Source: Meconema thalassinum (lineage: Eukaryota > Arthropoda > Insecta > Orthoptera > Tettigoniidae). Taken from it: a stretch of DNA of 64,000 bases. The stretch covers positions 1,291,574,792 through 1,291,638,791 of the forward strand of contig OX336389.2 of NCBI GenBank assembly GCA_946902985.2, given 5' to 3'. The position numbers and the translations under genes were made by a program. Numbering within the stretch: position 1 is the first letter of the stretch; the number at the start of each line of letters is the position of its first letter. Of the stretch, positions 9,773-20,850 are shown piece by piece. The notes under the pieces were generated by a model. The model was not told the DNA's origin, searched no databases, and saw only the letters and a program-made list of their open reading frames with translations.

Positions 9773-10511
9773 TTGCAAGCTTAATAGGGCACCTCTTGGT
9801 GGTTTGAGACGAGAAGGTAAAGTAAAGTTCTGCATTTTAAAATAATATACAGTATATTAGTTGAAGACTATGAAATCTGCTTTCAAACTCATCCACAAGT
9901 TCAGTTAGTATGAAAACATGGTATATTGTATTGACACGATGTTGAGAATACTATACATGAGAGATGGGAATTAAGCTTCTCCATCTTGTTCACGAGAGAA
10001 CAAATCGCATCTGATGACACTGGATCTTCCATAATCTAGAGCAGCGTATTGATATTATATTCCCAAAGGTCCTCCAAGTTGGCTCTGAGTGCACTCAGTC
10101 TTGTAGAGGAGCCATCATAGAAGTGCTTTCAGTGGTGTCTCCACTTAAGATGCAGGCAAGTGCTGTGATGGAATAGTTTCTCCTTCCCAAGACAAACTCC
10201 AATTATTAGTACACACACTTATGGAATCACCAAGCTATCAGCCAGATTCAACAAACACACCCAAGTTCACGAGGCTGCTAATCACGATGTAGTAAATTTT
10301 AAAATGAAACAATAATATTTTATATATAGTCTAAGATCCGATATAAGAAATGTATACACTCATCTGTCATTTATTAGTGTCTGTCTGTCTGTTAGGTAGT
10401 CAGCCCGAAGGCTGGTTGGATCCTCAAAAAGCACCGCCGTTACGTTATGCGAGGAAATAAATGATAGATAATATACTCATTTGCATAACGGGAATAGGTT
10501 GCCTAGTTAAT
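9773..10511. other. Unassigned AT-rich stretch
   Basis: No gene. A GTCTGTCTGTCTG run sits near 10378, followed by a segment containing AGCCCGAAGGCTGGTTGGAT, possibly a fragment of an unlisted repeat. Confidence 0.4.
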
Positions 10512-10524
10512 TTGCGTGCGGATA

Positions 10525-10857
10525 TTATTGAAGAAAATCCACAGCCTGCTTCCAGTCTCCGACCGGGTCAGGAATGGAATGAATGAAGCCCCCATCTAGC
10601 GGCGAGGATATGAACTGTGCCGGCTGCCGAGGCCTGACGCACTCCTCTGGGGCAATGATTAAATGAATGGCAGATGAAATGAAATGATAGTGGAGAGTGT
10701 TGCTGGAATGAAATTTTGACAGGGAAAACCGGAGTACCCGGAGAAAAACCTGTCTGCCTCCGTTTTGTCCAGCACAGATCTCACATGGAGTGACCGGGAT
10801 TTGAACCACGGACCCAGCGGTGAGAGGCCGGCGTGCTGCCGCCTAAGCCACGGAGGC
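10525..10857 (-). repeat. tRNA-derived SINE, family C (copy 1), complete with TSD
   Basis: On the minus strand: head GCCTCCGTGGCTTAGGCGGC with B box GGTTCAAATCCCGG, then a ~260-bp body ending ...CAGGCTGTGGATTTTC. It is flanked by a perfect 13-bp target duplication TTGCGTGCGGATA (10512-10524 and 10858-10870). Other copies: 45053-45388, and fragments at 19450 and 32374. Confidence 0.85.
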
Positions 10858-10870
10858 TTGCGTGCGGATA

Positions 10871-11227
10871 ATATTACATAATGTAATTTAATTACATTTA
10901 TTAAATCTACTTCTCTCATTAGTTAATTTAAAAAATCGCACACTAGTTAAGGGAACATACCCAACAGAATTGAGAAAGTCAAGGTTGCCTTCTTCCCCCT
11001 CTGCCCAACTGTGGAGTTGCCAGGTATAAGCAGGTGAAAAAATGTTATTGATATACTCTCATCAGTTATTTAATCATATATTATATCAAATGAAAGCTTA
11101 TTTTTTTCTGAATCTAACTGTATTAGGTTGCCTTATGAAAAAGTTCATCCAATCCATGGTTGCCTAGATTTTAGATGTAAATTTTAAAGGCGATCGGTGA
11201 GAGTGACAGAGATGCGCGCGCAACTCC
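10871..11227. other. Unassigned AT-rich stretch
   Basis: Nothing recognised. Confidence 0.4.
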
Positions 11228-13349
11228 ATGCGACATTTCAGCATTTTAATCGCTGCAAGACTCCATACATTAACTTCCGCTGCAGTACAGATCCTTCATT
11301 TCCAGCAGTATGTGTCTGAGCATGAATCAAATCCTGAGATGCTGGATGGGCTTTTACAGAATGTAAAGGAGCAAAATGTTATTTTTGTTGCGAACCAAAT
11401 CGACTTACCTAAATCCTGAGAAAAATCATTGACGGCTACAAAGATTATCGCGAAAAAACTTTCCTCGGTGAGCATGGAAAGACCGCTCAATACTATCTCC
11501 AGTATTGTGAGTTCATTAATTTGTTTCTGCGATTTTCGAGAAGCATCCGGTGCAGTGACTTTGAGTTGTATATAGGACTCCATTTACAACATGTCCGATT
11601 TGTTCTTTTCATTGAACCAGCCAAATTATGCCAGATAGTCCATTATGTACCTGAAAAAATCTTATAAAGGCACAGAACAGCAATTCGCGTCTGGTATCTG
11701 AATTTCGACGAGGATCATTTGGTACCAGATGTACCAAATCTGGTTTCTCCCGATCACCTGTTGATTTAACCTTAGAACCGACCATAAATGCTGATGCCTC
11801 AAATCAATTGGCATATAATCTTGCCGCAGAGTCTATATCAGCAAGACAAAGATGGGCACTTTAGTCACAGCATAAGAACCAAAATTGTGTCCGTGGTTAA
11901 AGAGCCTGTCGGTCTATCGCAAAAAGATGATAATTGTAATGCCTTGCAGAAGAGTCGGATCAAGAAGGATAACGAAAGTCTTCATATGATCATTGAGACT
12001 ATAAAAAATACACTGAATCCCTTCATTGGAAGTATTGATATAAATGTTCTGTTTAATATTTCAACTGGTAAGACAGCATCTCCTGAAGTTTGTGATTTTC
12101 TAATCAACGTTAAGTCCGTTGGAAATCAACAAAAATCGACGTTTATTTCAGAATCTAATTCTACTCCCGAAAGATTCAAACACCGATAAAGCGTAACAAA
12201 ATCCTGAATTTCGCTTCACAGTCTGCCGTAAAAGCTCAAACCAGTAAAGATAAAAGTAAACGGGCCGTTCTTAAAATGGAACGAGATATCTTCGGACAAT
12301 TACTTGCGATTAGTATTGAGAAAAACATCAACATAGAGTACTGCTTAACGTTTCCGTTAACACCTGTGCCACCTGCTCTTTTCTCCTGTACTGGTGACTT
12401 ATTAAAAACGGATAAATCTAAGCTAGCCCAAGTATTGAAGTCCAATGTCAAAACTGTTGAGCCTACCGGTATCGATATTGAAATAATAGACGGTTTTATT
12501 ACTTATATTTCATTGGATCATCTATGCCGCAGACATTTGATAACATTGCTGAATCTATCTTAATAAAATTGTGCTCAACTACCGCCTCTCAAATACACAT
12601 CATTTTATAGACACCTAAGACCTTCTATCAAAGACTGTGAACGTCAAAGTCGGCTGGAGTTTGATAGACAGTACGTCATCCAAGGACCTCTCCAACCAAG
12701 GCCTAGCGATTAACTTGGAAGTCTAAAAAATGTCCGTTTCAAAGAAGCCCTGGTGCAATTCTTGACTAATTACTGGGAAAATGACAATCTCGTGTCAATA
12801 ATCCAAACTAAAAAATGTTTATTACAGTTAGAGAACAATGTTTTAGTTATCATACAGTCGAAAATCACGTTGTAAAACATGGTGAAGATGATTATTTATG
12901 TCAACATGAAGAGGCAGATACGCGGATGATGTTCCATATACCAAAAGCGCCACCTATTTCGAAAACATTGATCAAAGCGAATGACACCGATGTATTAGTT
13001 ATTTTACTGGCCACTATCCACAACATTCCGGAGACTCAAATTTGGTTGGCGGGTCCGTCATCTAAGAAAGGTAACAGGAAAGATCTTGAATGTATTAACT
13101 GTACTTGCAATGAAATTGGGTCCCATTTTATGCTTGGGTTTCTACGCATTTACGGGCTGTGATTATACAGCTGCATTTTATAACAAAGGAAAAATCAAGC
13201 CTTTTAAAATATTTTCCAAACGAAAGGATTTTCAAGAAATATTCGGGTCATTAACGGACCCAATAGATCTATTCGTCAATGAAATAATTGAACGTGTTCA
13301 GGAGTTTACTGCCCTTCTGTATGGGATCAAAAATTGTTTCAATCAATGA
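11228..13349 (+). pseudogene. Decayed member of an uncharacterised repetitive protein family
   Basis: Four plus-strand pieces in changing frames line up with a protein family that I remember as abundant and unnamed in invertebrate genomes: 11788-12189 (LNPFIGSIDINVLFNISTGK), 12276-12563 (RDIFGQLLAISIEKNINIEY...CTGD), a stretch with stops near 12600-12850 (SIKDCERQ, LVQFLTNYWENDNLV), and 12815-13349 (CQHEEADTRM, NDTDVLVILL, FYAFTGCDYTAAF). The last part suggests an Asp-rich, nuclease-like fold, but I do not know its function. The 11228-11580 part is a less certain N-terminal end. At least three frameshifts and several stops make it a pseudogene. It may be cargo of a mobile element; no TIRs or LTRs were found around it. 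Confidence 0.55.
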
Positions 13350-13480
13350 TGATAGATATCAGCTGCAACATACAATGATAAAGAGCATTAGTCAAATATA
13401 ACCTATAATTTAGCTTAACACAAGTGTAATTAGTGGAAGGTTCTTTATCATACCATAAATCTATGACTGCATAAATACAT

Positions 13481-14644
13481 GTGATGATGGCCTCCTCCCT
13501 TGTAAAATTTCAATCCGGAGGTAAACTAGTCCCCCGTTCGGATCTCCGGGTGGGGACTACTCGAGAGGGGGTTAACATCACAGAAGTGACAAAGAGGAAA
13601 TCTGACATTCTACGGATCGGAGCGTGGAATGTTAGAAGTCTGCTAAGAAGTGGAAGGTTAGAAAACTTAGAAAGGGAAATGGATAGGTTGAGGTTGGATT
13701 TGGTTGGGATTAGTGAAATGCGCTGGCAGGAAGAACAGGACTTTTGGTCAGGAGACTATAGGGTCATTAGCACTAAATCAAACAATGGCCAAGCAGGGGT
13801 TGGCCTCATATTGAGTAGGAAACTTGGACAGCGGGTGGAATATTATGAACAATATAGTGAACGGATTATTGTAGCAAAAATCAATACTAAACCTACCTGC
13901 ACCACAGTGGTACAAGTCTATATGCCTACCAGTCAAGCTGATGATGAGGATGTTGAAAAGGTCTACGAAGAAATAGACGAAATTCTGAGGTATATCAAGG
14001 GTGATGAAAATGTTATAGTAATGGGAGATTGGAATGCTGTGGTAGGAAAAGGGAGAGAAGGGAAGATAGTAGGAGATTTCGGATTAGGTGAAAGGAATGA
14101 TCGAGGAAGCAGGCTGGTAGAATTCTGCACCGAGCATGAGTTGGTCATAGCTAACACCTTATTCAATAACCACAATAGAAGAATATACTCATGGATGAGA
14201 CCAGGAAATACAGGGCGTTACCAAATAGACTTCATTATGGTCAAGCAGAGGTTTCGAAACCAGATTTTGGATTGTAAAGCATATCCTGGTGCTGACACGA
14301 ACTCTGACCACAATCTGGTTGTAATGAAATGCAGATTAAAGTTGAAGAAACTGAAGAAAAGTCAAAAGCCAAAAAAGTGGGCAATAGACAGACTGAAAGA
14401 GAAGGATGTAAACGAAAGATTCAAGAAGAGTATAAAGGAAGGACTAATGAAAAACCCTAAACAAACTTCAATTGCAGACGAATGGGCACTTTTGAAGAAT
14501 GAAATAACAAAATCCGCAGAAGAAAACATTGGTAGGAAAGAAAGAATAGGTAGAAAACCGTGGATCACTCAGGATATACTAGAATTGATGGATGAAAGGC
14601 GGAAACACAAGAATGTAAGAGATGAGAAGGGGAAAGCAGAATAG
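13481..14644 (+). pseudogene. RTE LINE ORF, APE endonuclease part
   Basis: 387 codons holding a full apurinic-type endonuclease domain: GAWNVRSLL (Asn), GISEMRWQ (Glu), VYMPTS (Tyr), VMGDWNA (Asp/Asn) and TNSDHNLV (Ser-Asp-His). In live elements it nicks target DNA to prime reverse transcription. A single TAG (14642-14644) separates it from the downstream RT, which continues in the same frame, so the ancestral ORF was continuous. I took the first ATG cluster at 13481; the true start may be a few codons away. Confidence 0.85.
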
Positions 14645-15950
14645 AGACGTCTGAGAAATGAGGTTAACAAGAAGTGCAAGGAAGCGAAAGAAGAATGGTT
14701 GAAAGAGAAATGTGCAGGTATAGAAAATTGTCTGAAATTAGGAAAAGCAGACACAGCTTATCGAAGGATTAAGAATACTTTTGGGGAAAAGAAGACTAAG
14801 TGCTGTAATATTAAGGACACAAATGGAAAGCCTCTAACAGATAGGGAAGAAAAGGTTGAGAGATGGAAAGCTTACATAGAGAGTTTGTATAAGGGAAAGG
14901 AGATTGAGAATCATGTAATGGAAAGGGAGGAGGAAATTGATGAGGATGCGAAAGGAGATCTAATATTGAGATCAGAATTGGACAGAGCATTAGAGGACTT
15001 AGGCAGGAACAAAGCACCAGGCATAGATGATATACCGATTGAGTTGCTACGCTGCATAGGAGATGAAGGTCTGATCAGGTTATTTCACTTGGTGTGTAGG
15101 ATTTATGAGACAGGTGAGGTACCCCCTGATTTCAAGAAGAATGTAATCATCCCTATACCAAAGAAAGTGGGAGCTGACAGATGTGAAGATTACCGTACAA
15201 TCAGCTTGATTACTCATGCTTCAAAGATCCTGTCTAGGATAATTTACAAGAGGATTGAAAGCCAGATAGAAACGGAGTTGGGTGAAGACCAGTTTGGTTT
15301 CAGGAGAAATGTAGGAACAAGGGAAGCTGTACTAAGTCTTAGGCTGATTTTGGAAGGTAGAATAAGGAAAGATAAGAGAACGTTCATGGCTTTTGTAGAC
15401 TTAGAAAAGGCTTTCGATAACGTTGATTGGACTAAATTGTTTGACATTTTGAAATCGATTGGAATAAAGTACAGGGATAGGAGGGTGATATACAATCTAT
15501 ACAGAAACCAGACAGCAGTCATTCGAGTTGAAGGACATGAGAGAGAAGCTGGTATATAGAAAGGTGTAAGGCAAGGCTGCAACTTGTCACCCTACCTAGG
15601 TAAACATTGAATGAGCAATGAAGGAAACTAAATAAAAAATTAAAGTAGGAGTACAGATTCAAGGAGAAATAATTTCAACTCGGAGATGTGCAGATGACAT
15701 CGTTATTTTACCGATTAACCAGAGGAGTTAAATGAGTTTTTAATTGATATGGTGTCCGTCTTGAGGAAATAATTCCTGATGAAAATCCATAAATGTAAAG
15801 CAAAAATAGTGGAATGCAGACGAAAGAAATCAAAAACCCATATTGACTTGAAATTGGCAGGTGCAAAGCTAAAGGAAGTAGGAAACGATTGCTACTGAGG
15901 AAGCAAAATAACCAGTGATGGACGACGCAAATAGGATATAAAATTAGGTT
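14645..15950 (+). pseudogene. RTE LINE ORF, reverse transcriptase part
   Basis: In frame with the endonuclease: a coiled basic linker, then RT motifs NKAPGIDDIPIELLR, CEDYRTISLITHASKILSR, DQFGFRRNVGT and MAFVDLEKAFDNVDW (catalytic Asp). A TAG at 15557-15559 replaces the CAG seen in copy 1; beyond it the RQGCNLSP-like and ADDIVIL (catalytic) motifs continue to about 15720 with a small deletion at 15590-15610 and further decay. It is a non-functional copy, but younger than the others. Confidence 0.8.
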
Positions 15951-16011
15951 GGCTCAGGCAAGGAAAGCATTTCTACAGAAAAGAAATCTGTGAATATCAG
16001 ATATAGATATA

Positions 16012-16666
16012 CAGGGTGTCTCAAAACAATGTACTAACACGTTGAATGACTATAAAATGATTATTTATGAACATAGAGACAAGTGTAAGGGCTTCAATTA
16101 TAGAGGAGACATGTAATTAAAGACTCCTGTTCGCAAATGTTCAAATTGATGACCGTCAGTGTCTAGAGAAAGCTGATAGTGCGAAGCAATGGATTCGCAA
16201 ACGTTACGACAAAGTTCATTTGGAATTTCGTGACATTGCTTGTCAATTTCGTGTTGTAATGTACGATTTCCAACGCAGACGCTTCATGATGCGATGGACG
16301 CTATCTTTTGAGATGTGTGTCTCTCGAGCCGTTTGTCGTAGTGATTTCGGTGGGGATCGAGTGAGGGCTGGTGGTTCTTCTTTTCTAGGACTGGTGGATG
16401 TCCGTGGTCATCCAGAACGTTTCTTGTTGACGTTGTGAACGGTTCCATCTGCTTCAAATTTATCTCTGATGCGAGCAATGGTCCAGTGCGTTGGTGGCGG
16501 TTTGTCGAGTTGCTGGACACTGACGGTGATCAATTTGAACATTTGCGAACATGAGTCTTTAATTACATGTCTCCTCTATAATTGAAGCCCTTAAACCTGT
16601 CTCTATGTTCATAAATAATCATTTTATAGTCATTCAAACTGTTAGTACATATTTTGAGACACCCAG
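16012..16666 (-). mobile_element. Non-autonomous Tc1/mariner-type MITE with ~145-bp TIRs
   Basis: Inverted arms 16012-16158 and about 16520-16666, tip CAGGGTGTCTCAAAA, flanked by TA. The core, read on the minus strand, joins the transposase N-terminal helix-turn-helix region (ARIRDKFEADGTVHNV, then [20 protein letters not shown] with one in-frame TGA) directly to the extreme C-terminus (NELCRNVCESIASHYQL). The catalytic core is deleted. It sits inside the RTE LINE copy 2. Confidence 0.8.
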
Positions 16667-16799
16667 TAGATATGGTGTGGTAGCTACGTAGAGATTAAAC
16701 GATTAGCTCAGGATAGGGTGGAATAGCTGCATCCAACCAGTTACAAGGTTGAAGACTCAAGCACACACGCTAATAATTATTTGAGTGGAATCTCTCTCA

Positions 16800-17078
16800 T
16801 AGCCTCATTGTGATGGCTTTACCTGTGTGTGTGTTTGAAATTGGGGCTAAGATTGGGCAGGAAATGCCCGAGGCCTTACGTTAGGTCCTATCCTAGCATT
16901 TGCGTGGAAAATAAGCTGGAAACAAAAGAAAAGCACTTCTAATCAGTTCTGACTCACGAGGCTGAGTGTATCCCCGTTCCAGCCCCCAGACCAGATTTCA
17001 AACTCTTGACAGAGCCGGGAATCGAACCTGAACCTAAAGGGTGACAGCCAAGAATGCTAGCTAGTGTACACCATCCAT
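16800..17078 (-). repeat. tRNA-derived SINE, family D (degenerate copy)
   Basis: Minus-strand head TAGCATTCTTGGCTGTC with B-box GGTTCGATTCCCGGCTCTG, then the body. The older end at 16820-16930 is strongly diverged. Confidence 0.65.
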
Positions 17079-17079
17079 G

Positions 17080-17395
17080 AGACCGACAGTGGTGGCTACG
17101 CTCGCTAAAGCGCAGCGTTAGGTCAGGGGGCCAAGCTCTCTGCGGACTCGGTAGACGTGGGTTCGAACCCCACCGTCGGCCGTCCTTGAAATGGTTTTCC
17201 GTAGTTTCCCCATTTTCAACTCCAGGCAAAAACTGGGACGGTACCTTCTGACAGGCCTCGGCCGCTTCCTTCCACATCCTTGCCCACTTTCATACATTCG
17301 TCTCATCTCTCATTCCGACGCGGAAGTCGCTCACGGGCGTCGACTAGAAAGACCATCACCCGGCATCTCAGGAGGCCACACGACAAAAAATAATA
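17080..17395 (+). repeat. tRNA-derived SINE, family E (copy 1)
   Basis: tRNA-like head ending GTGGGTTCGAACCCCACCGT, body with GGTTTTCCGTAGTTTCCCC, and an AATAATAAC tail. Copies also at 44105-44452 and, degenerate, 41910-42090. Confidence 0.75.
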
Positions 17396-17577
17396 ACATC
17401 CATGAGGCGGTATTCTTCTCCACTTCTCCTCCGAGTGTTTCGGGTAGTATTCTACAGGTATGTCGTGCCACATGCCGTGATGGAATTCCGCATTCCACCT
17501 ATCACTGTCCTACTATGATAGGATATTTGAGATGGATTTGCCGATTTCAGCCGAAGAAATACTGTAGATTTGCTTAA

Positions 17578-17935
17578 CCCTACAAGGACCAAAGCTTTGT
17601 TGTTACACAGAGAACTAAGGGCCCATTTTAAGAAATATGCCATAATTGCGGATTATACTGAAATAAATTATAAAACACAATTTCATGAATAATTTTAAGG
17701 GAAACTTCAGTATAAAATATTAAATTGAAATTAAATTCACCCAAATATTAATTACAAACACAAATCAAACACAAACATCTTTCTAGTCAGTGTCATTTTC
17801 AGGCTCAGATTACAAGTTTCTTGCTATGTTTGCCACAAACATGTTTCATACACTTTACACAAACAACCTTGTACTTCCCTAATTTATCACGTGCCGTGTA
17901 CATCCATAGTATTTATTCGTTTTTTTTTCTTTTTG
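17578..17935 (-). mobile_element. piggyBac-like element, 3' terminal remnant
   Basis: TTAA at 17574-17577 is followed by CCCTACAAGGACC, the target and tip pattern of piggyBac elements. About 230 bp inside lies a matching transposase C-terminus on the minus strand, oriented toward this tip. The other end is lost at the SINE F junction. Confidence 0.55.
17805..17903 (-). pseudogene. piggyBac-like transposase C-terminal zinc-binding tail
   Basis: Minus-strand reading to the stop TGA at 17807-17805: TARDKLGKYKVVCVKCMKHV, then CGKHSKKLVI. The pattern C-x2-C-x4-C-x2-H fits the cysteine-rich domain that closes piggyBac transposases and binds element ends. The rest of the gene is missing. Confidence 0.5.
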
Positions 17936-17984
17936 TAGTCAGTTTACCCTCCATGTAGGCTTTTCCCAAGGACTCAGCGAGGGA

Positions 17985-18360
17985 TCCCACCTTTACCGCC
18001 TCTACGGGCAGTGTCCTGTAGCATAACATCGAGTCGGGGGATACAACTGGGGGGGGGGGGGGGACTATGGCCTCACCCAGGCGGCCTCACCTGCAAAGGG
18101 ACTGGACGGGATGGGATAAACAGGAGGGATAGACAAGGCATTTGCCCGAAGACGAAGTGGCAAACCACGGAAAAACACTTTGAGGATGACTGAGGGGGAA
18201 ATCGAAACCCCTCTACTCCATTTGGGCCACCCGAGGCTGAGTAGACCCCGTTCTAGTCCTCATACCACTTTTCACATTTCGTGGCAGAGCCGGGAATCGA
18301 ACCTTGGATCTCCGGGGTGGCAGCTAAGCACGCTGACCATTACACAACGGAGGCGACCAT
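17985..18360 (-). repeat. tRNA-derived SINE, family F
   Basis: Minus-strand head GCCTCCGTTGTGTAATGGTC with B box GGTTCGATTCCCGGC, a second GGTTTCGATTTCCCC further on, and a body ending near a poly-G run (18049-18063). It resembles family D in plan but differs in sequence. Confidence 0.65.
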
Positions 18361-18465
18361 AGTATTTATAAGTAGACAAATTGATCCTCACTTTGACAAA
18401 GGGAGGGCCTCACAGGCCCATAGTGGTTTTGATTACCTTTAAGTGCTTTAAAATAATTTATTATA

Positions 18466-19117
18466 CAGTGAAACCTCTCTAAAAGACCACCCCTATTAAA
18501 AGACCACCCCTATTAAAAGACCGATTTTTCTTGGAACCGATTAAAAACCTCATAAGGTCAATGTATTTGTTACCTCTATTTAAGGACCACCCCTCTCCCC
18601 GACCAAAGACCAGGCATTTTCTCAGTCTGACCTCTTTCAAAAGACCACTTCTCGTCTGCCTTCCCATTGGAGATGGTGATGAGGGTGATGATGCAAACAA
18701 TGGTTCTGTTGGCACAGAACTGCATCAGCATGCAATGTCATTAGAAAAAAGTATTATGTAACGTATAAAAATACAAAAAACGGCTAGAAGATTGTTCGAA
18801 CCCAGAACAAATTAATGGACTTTCGAACTCACTCAGAGATATTCTAAAAAGTGTAAAAAAAAGATGTGCTAATCTGAAACAGAGATCAATTCGTGACTTT
18901 TTTAAATGACAGAGCTCAGAAAATAACTAATTGTAATTAATTTGTGCTAAATGTGAACCAATGCACATAAATTGTAATCAAGTATGTGTTTCAACTGTAC
19001 TTTATTAATAATGCAGTATAAAATTATGTTTAATGCCTACCCCTATTAAGAGACCACCTCTCTAAAAGACCAGTTTTCCATGGAACCGTCACTGGTCTCT
19101 TAATAGAGGTTTCACTG
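18466..19117 (+). mobile_element. pogo/Tigger-like MITE (652 bp)
   Basis: Tips CAGTGAAACCTCTCTAAAAG and its inverse, flanked by TA (18464-18465, 19118-19119). The left end contains a tandem AAGACCACCCCTATTA unit. Near the right end lies a short transposase C-terminus. Confidence 0.8.
18823..18909 (+). pseudogene. pogo-like transposase C-terminal remnant
   Basis: 29 codons ending at TGA: SNSLRDILKSVKK...KQRSIRDFFK. The closing ...DFFK is typical of pogo/Tigger transposase ends. No catalytic part remains. Confidence 0.45.
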
Positions 19118-19119
19118 TA

Positions 19120-19418
19120 TTATGACTCAAATAACAATATCATATCAGGAGATAAAGATGTCGCATTGTTAAAAGTATCTGAGACGACTCTAACTCTTAA
19201 AGAACCTGGTATCCTAGCGAGAAAGCGATGTGCTTGCTATGAATATCTTTGATCAATTAAAGTAAAACAACGGTAGTATAATGGGGAATTGTATGCTAAT
19301 GATATGACGTGTTTCGCTGCCGTGGTTATTTGGTTACATAACGGATGTTTCTTCTGCTGCGTGGACTTCACCTACTACTATTCGTAAATGTATTGCCACC
19401 GTTAATAATCACGCACTT

Positions 19419-19451
<33 letters not shown>

Positions 19452-20166
19452 GCCTCCGTGGCTTAGGCGGCAGCACGCAGAAGCTAGGACAAAAAGTGAA
19501 AACACAATTTTTTGGAAACTTTGGCGCCACCTAGCTTCTGCATTTCAAAACGTATGACATGACCTCAATGAGACGAATTGTAGGTGACAATGTCCTCTAC
19601 ATTTTTTGTTAAAAAACTTTTCTTTACAATACGTCGATTCAGAGAAAAACGCTTTTCAATGTTTTTTTGAGTTTTCCGACAAAATGATCGTGCAAATTAT
19701 TCTATAATTCAGAGTTAAGCTTTTTTTTTGTGCTTTTCTAACGATTTACAAAAAGCCAACCATAGCACATTTTTTGGAACAAAAGGTTTTTTTTCTGTGC
19801 AGCTGTCCTGTACTAAATGCCTACGTTCACACTGCTCGCGTCTCCGAGAAAGCTCTCCACGATATTGCAAACTTAAAACTGTCCACTATACAAATTAAAA
19901 GAAACATGATCTTGCACTTCGCATTTTATTATGCATTTTGAATAACACACAATATTTTATTCTCTGTTACCAAAACATTGGATTGTACAATTTTCATTTA
20001 AGTACTGGAAAGTGAGAGGTAGAGATTGGGCTATATACAGTAGTTAAGAAGGAGGAGGCTTTGTCAATGCTACCTAGAAATAAGGGGCCGACATTACTTA
20101 CAATTGTTGTGAAAGTGACAGGTGTTCCTAAGCACAATGAATCGTACAGTTGCTTCCGTACGTGCA
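19120..20166. other. Unassigned, with ATT microsatellite and SINE C head fragment
   Basis: An ATT run at 19421-19450 is followed by a 27-bp head fragment of SINE C (19450-19476). A 12-nt inverted pair GCAGAAGCTAGG / CCTAGCTTCTGC spans about 19480-19541. No gene recognised. Confidence 0.5.
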
Positions 20167-20430
20167 GACTAGTATTCCCAGGTAAATTAGCTGTTATTCC
20201 GCTCTGCATCGCTAACGTCCGTAAGGCTGGTACCATCTCCCACCAAGGACACTCAAGGTCAAGTCTCTGTTCTGAGTGAGAATCTACAGTCTCGATAATA
20301 CTGGAATTCCTTATTCTCGGTGTTATCGGCAGTATCAATTTAAATGAGAAACCCAGACTCACTCAAGCTGCTGCACGTGTGAAGGCAGTTCAGCTTAAGT
20401 CAAAGCCCTTTGGTACTCCTGAATGTATTC
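20167..20430 (+). repeat. Unknown dispersed repeat H (copy 1)
   Basis: Shares an ordered set of blocks with 43222-43450: AAATTAGCTGTTATTCCGCTC, GAGTGAGAATCTACA, TTATTCTCGGTGTTATCG, and GACTCACTCAAGCTGCTGCA. No tRNA boxes, TIR or coding frame seen. Confidence 0.55.
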
Positions 20431-20550
20431 CATTCCTCAATTTTACATTCAAAAAACATGTTTTATGTCTTATAAGGAATACTGGATTCATATTGAGTTC
20501 ATGTTGTTGTTAACATGATTTCTCTCACTAATGGTATCGTAAGAAGCCGG

Positions 20551-20850
20551 CCCCGTGGTGTTGGGGTAGCGCGCCTGTCTCTCACCCGGAGGCCCCGGGT
20601 TCGATTCCCGGCTCAGGCAGGGATTTTAGAAACTGACGTGAGGGCTGGAATGGGGTGTACTCAGCCTCATGAGAACAATTGAGTAGCTGTCTGGCAGTGA
20701 GGCAGCGCCCCGGTCACGAAAACCAGAATTTTAACGGCCGAGGGGACCCGATGCACTGACCACGCGTCACCCCAATATCTGCAGGCCAAATGGCTGGGCA
20801 GCGGTCGCTCGGTAGGCCTAGGCCCTTCATGGGCTGTAGTGCCAGGGGTA
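20551..20850 (+). repeat. tRNA-derived SINE, family G (copy 1)
   Basis: Head GCCCCGTGGTGTTGGGGTAG with B box GGGTTCGATTCCCGGC, body with CACGCGTCACCCCAATATCT, ending ATGGGCTGTAGTGCCAGGGG. Second copy at 25806-26115. Confidence 0.8.

Larger units (their letters stand above)
13470..16760 (+). mobile_element. RTE-type LINE (copy 2), nearly full length, with MITE insertion
   Basis: Starts near 13470 with a short leader, then one long reading frame with endonuclease followed by reverse transcriptase, a decayed RT end (15560-16010), a MITE (16012-16666) and the last ~90 bp of the LINE 3' end (16669-16760). Compared with copy 1, about 350 bp before the 3' end are missing at the MITE site. The 3' tail GAAGACTCAAGCAC matches copy 1. 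Confidence 0.85.
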
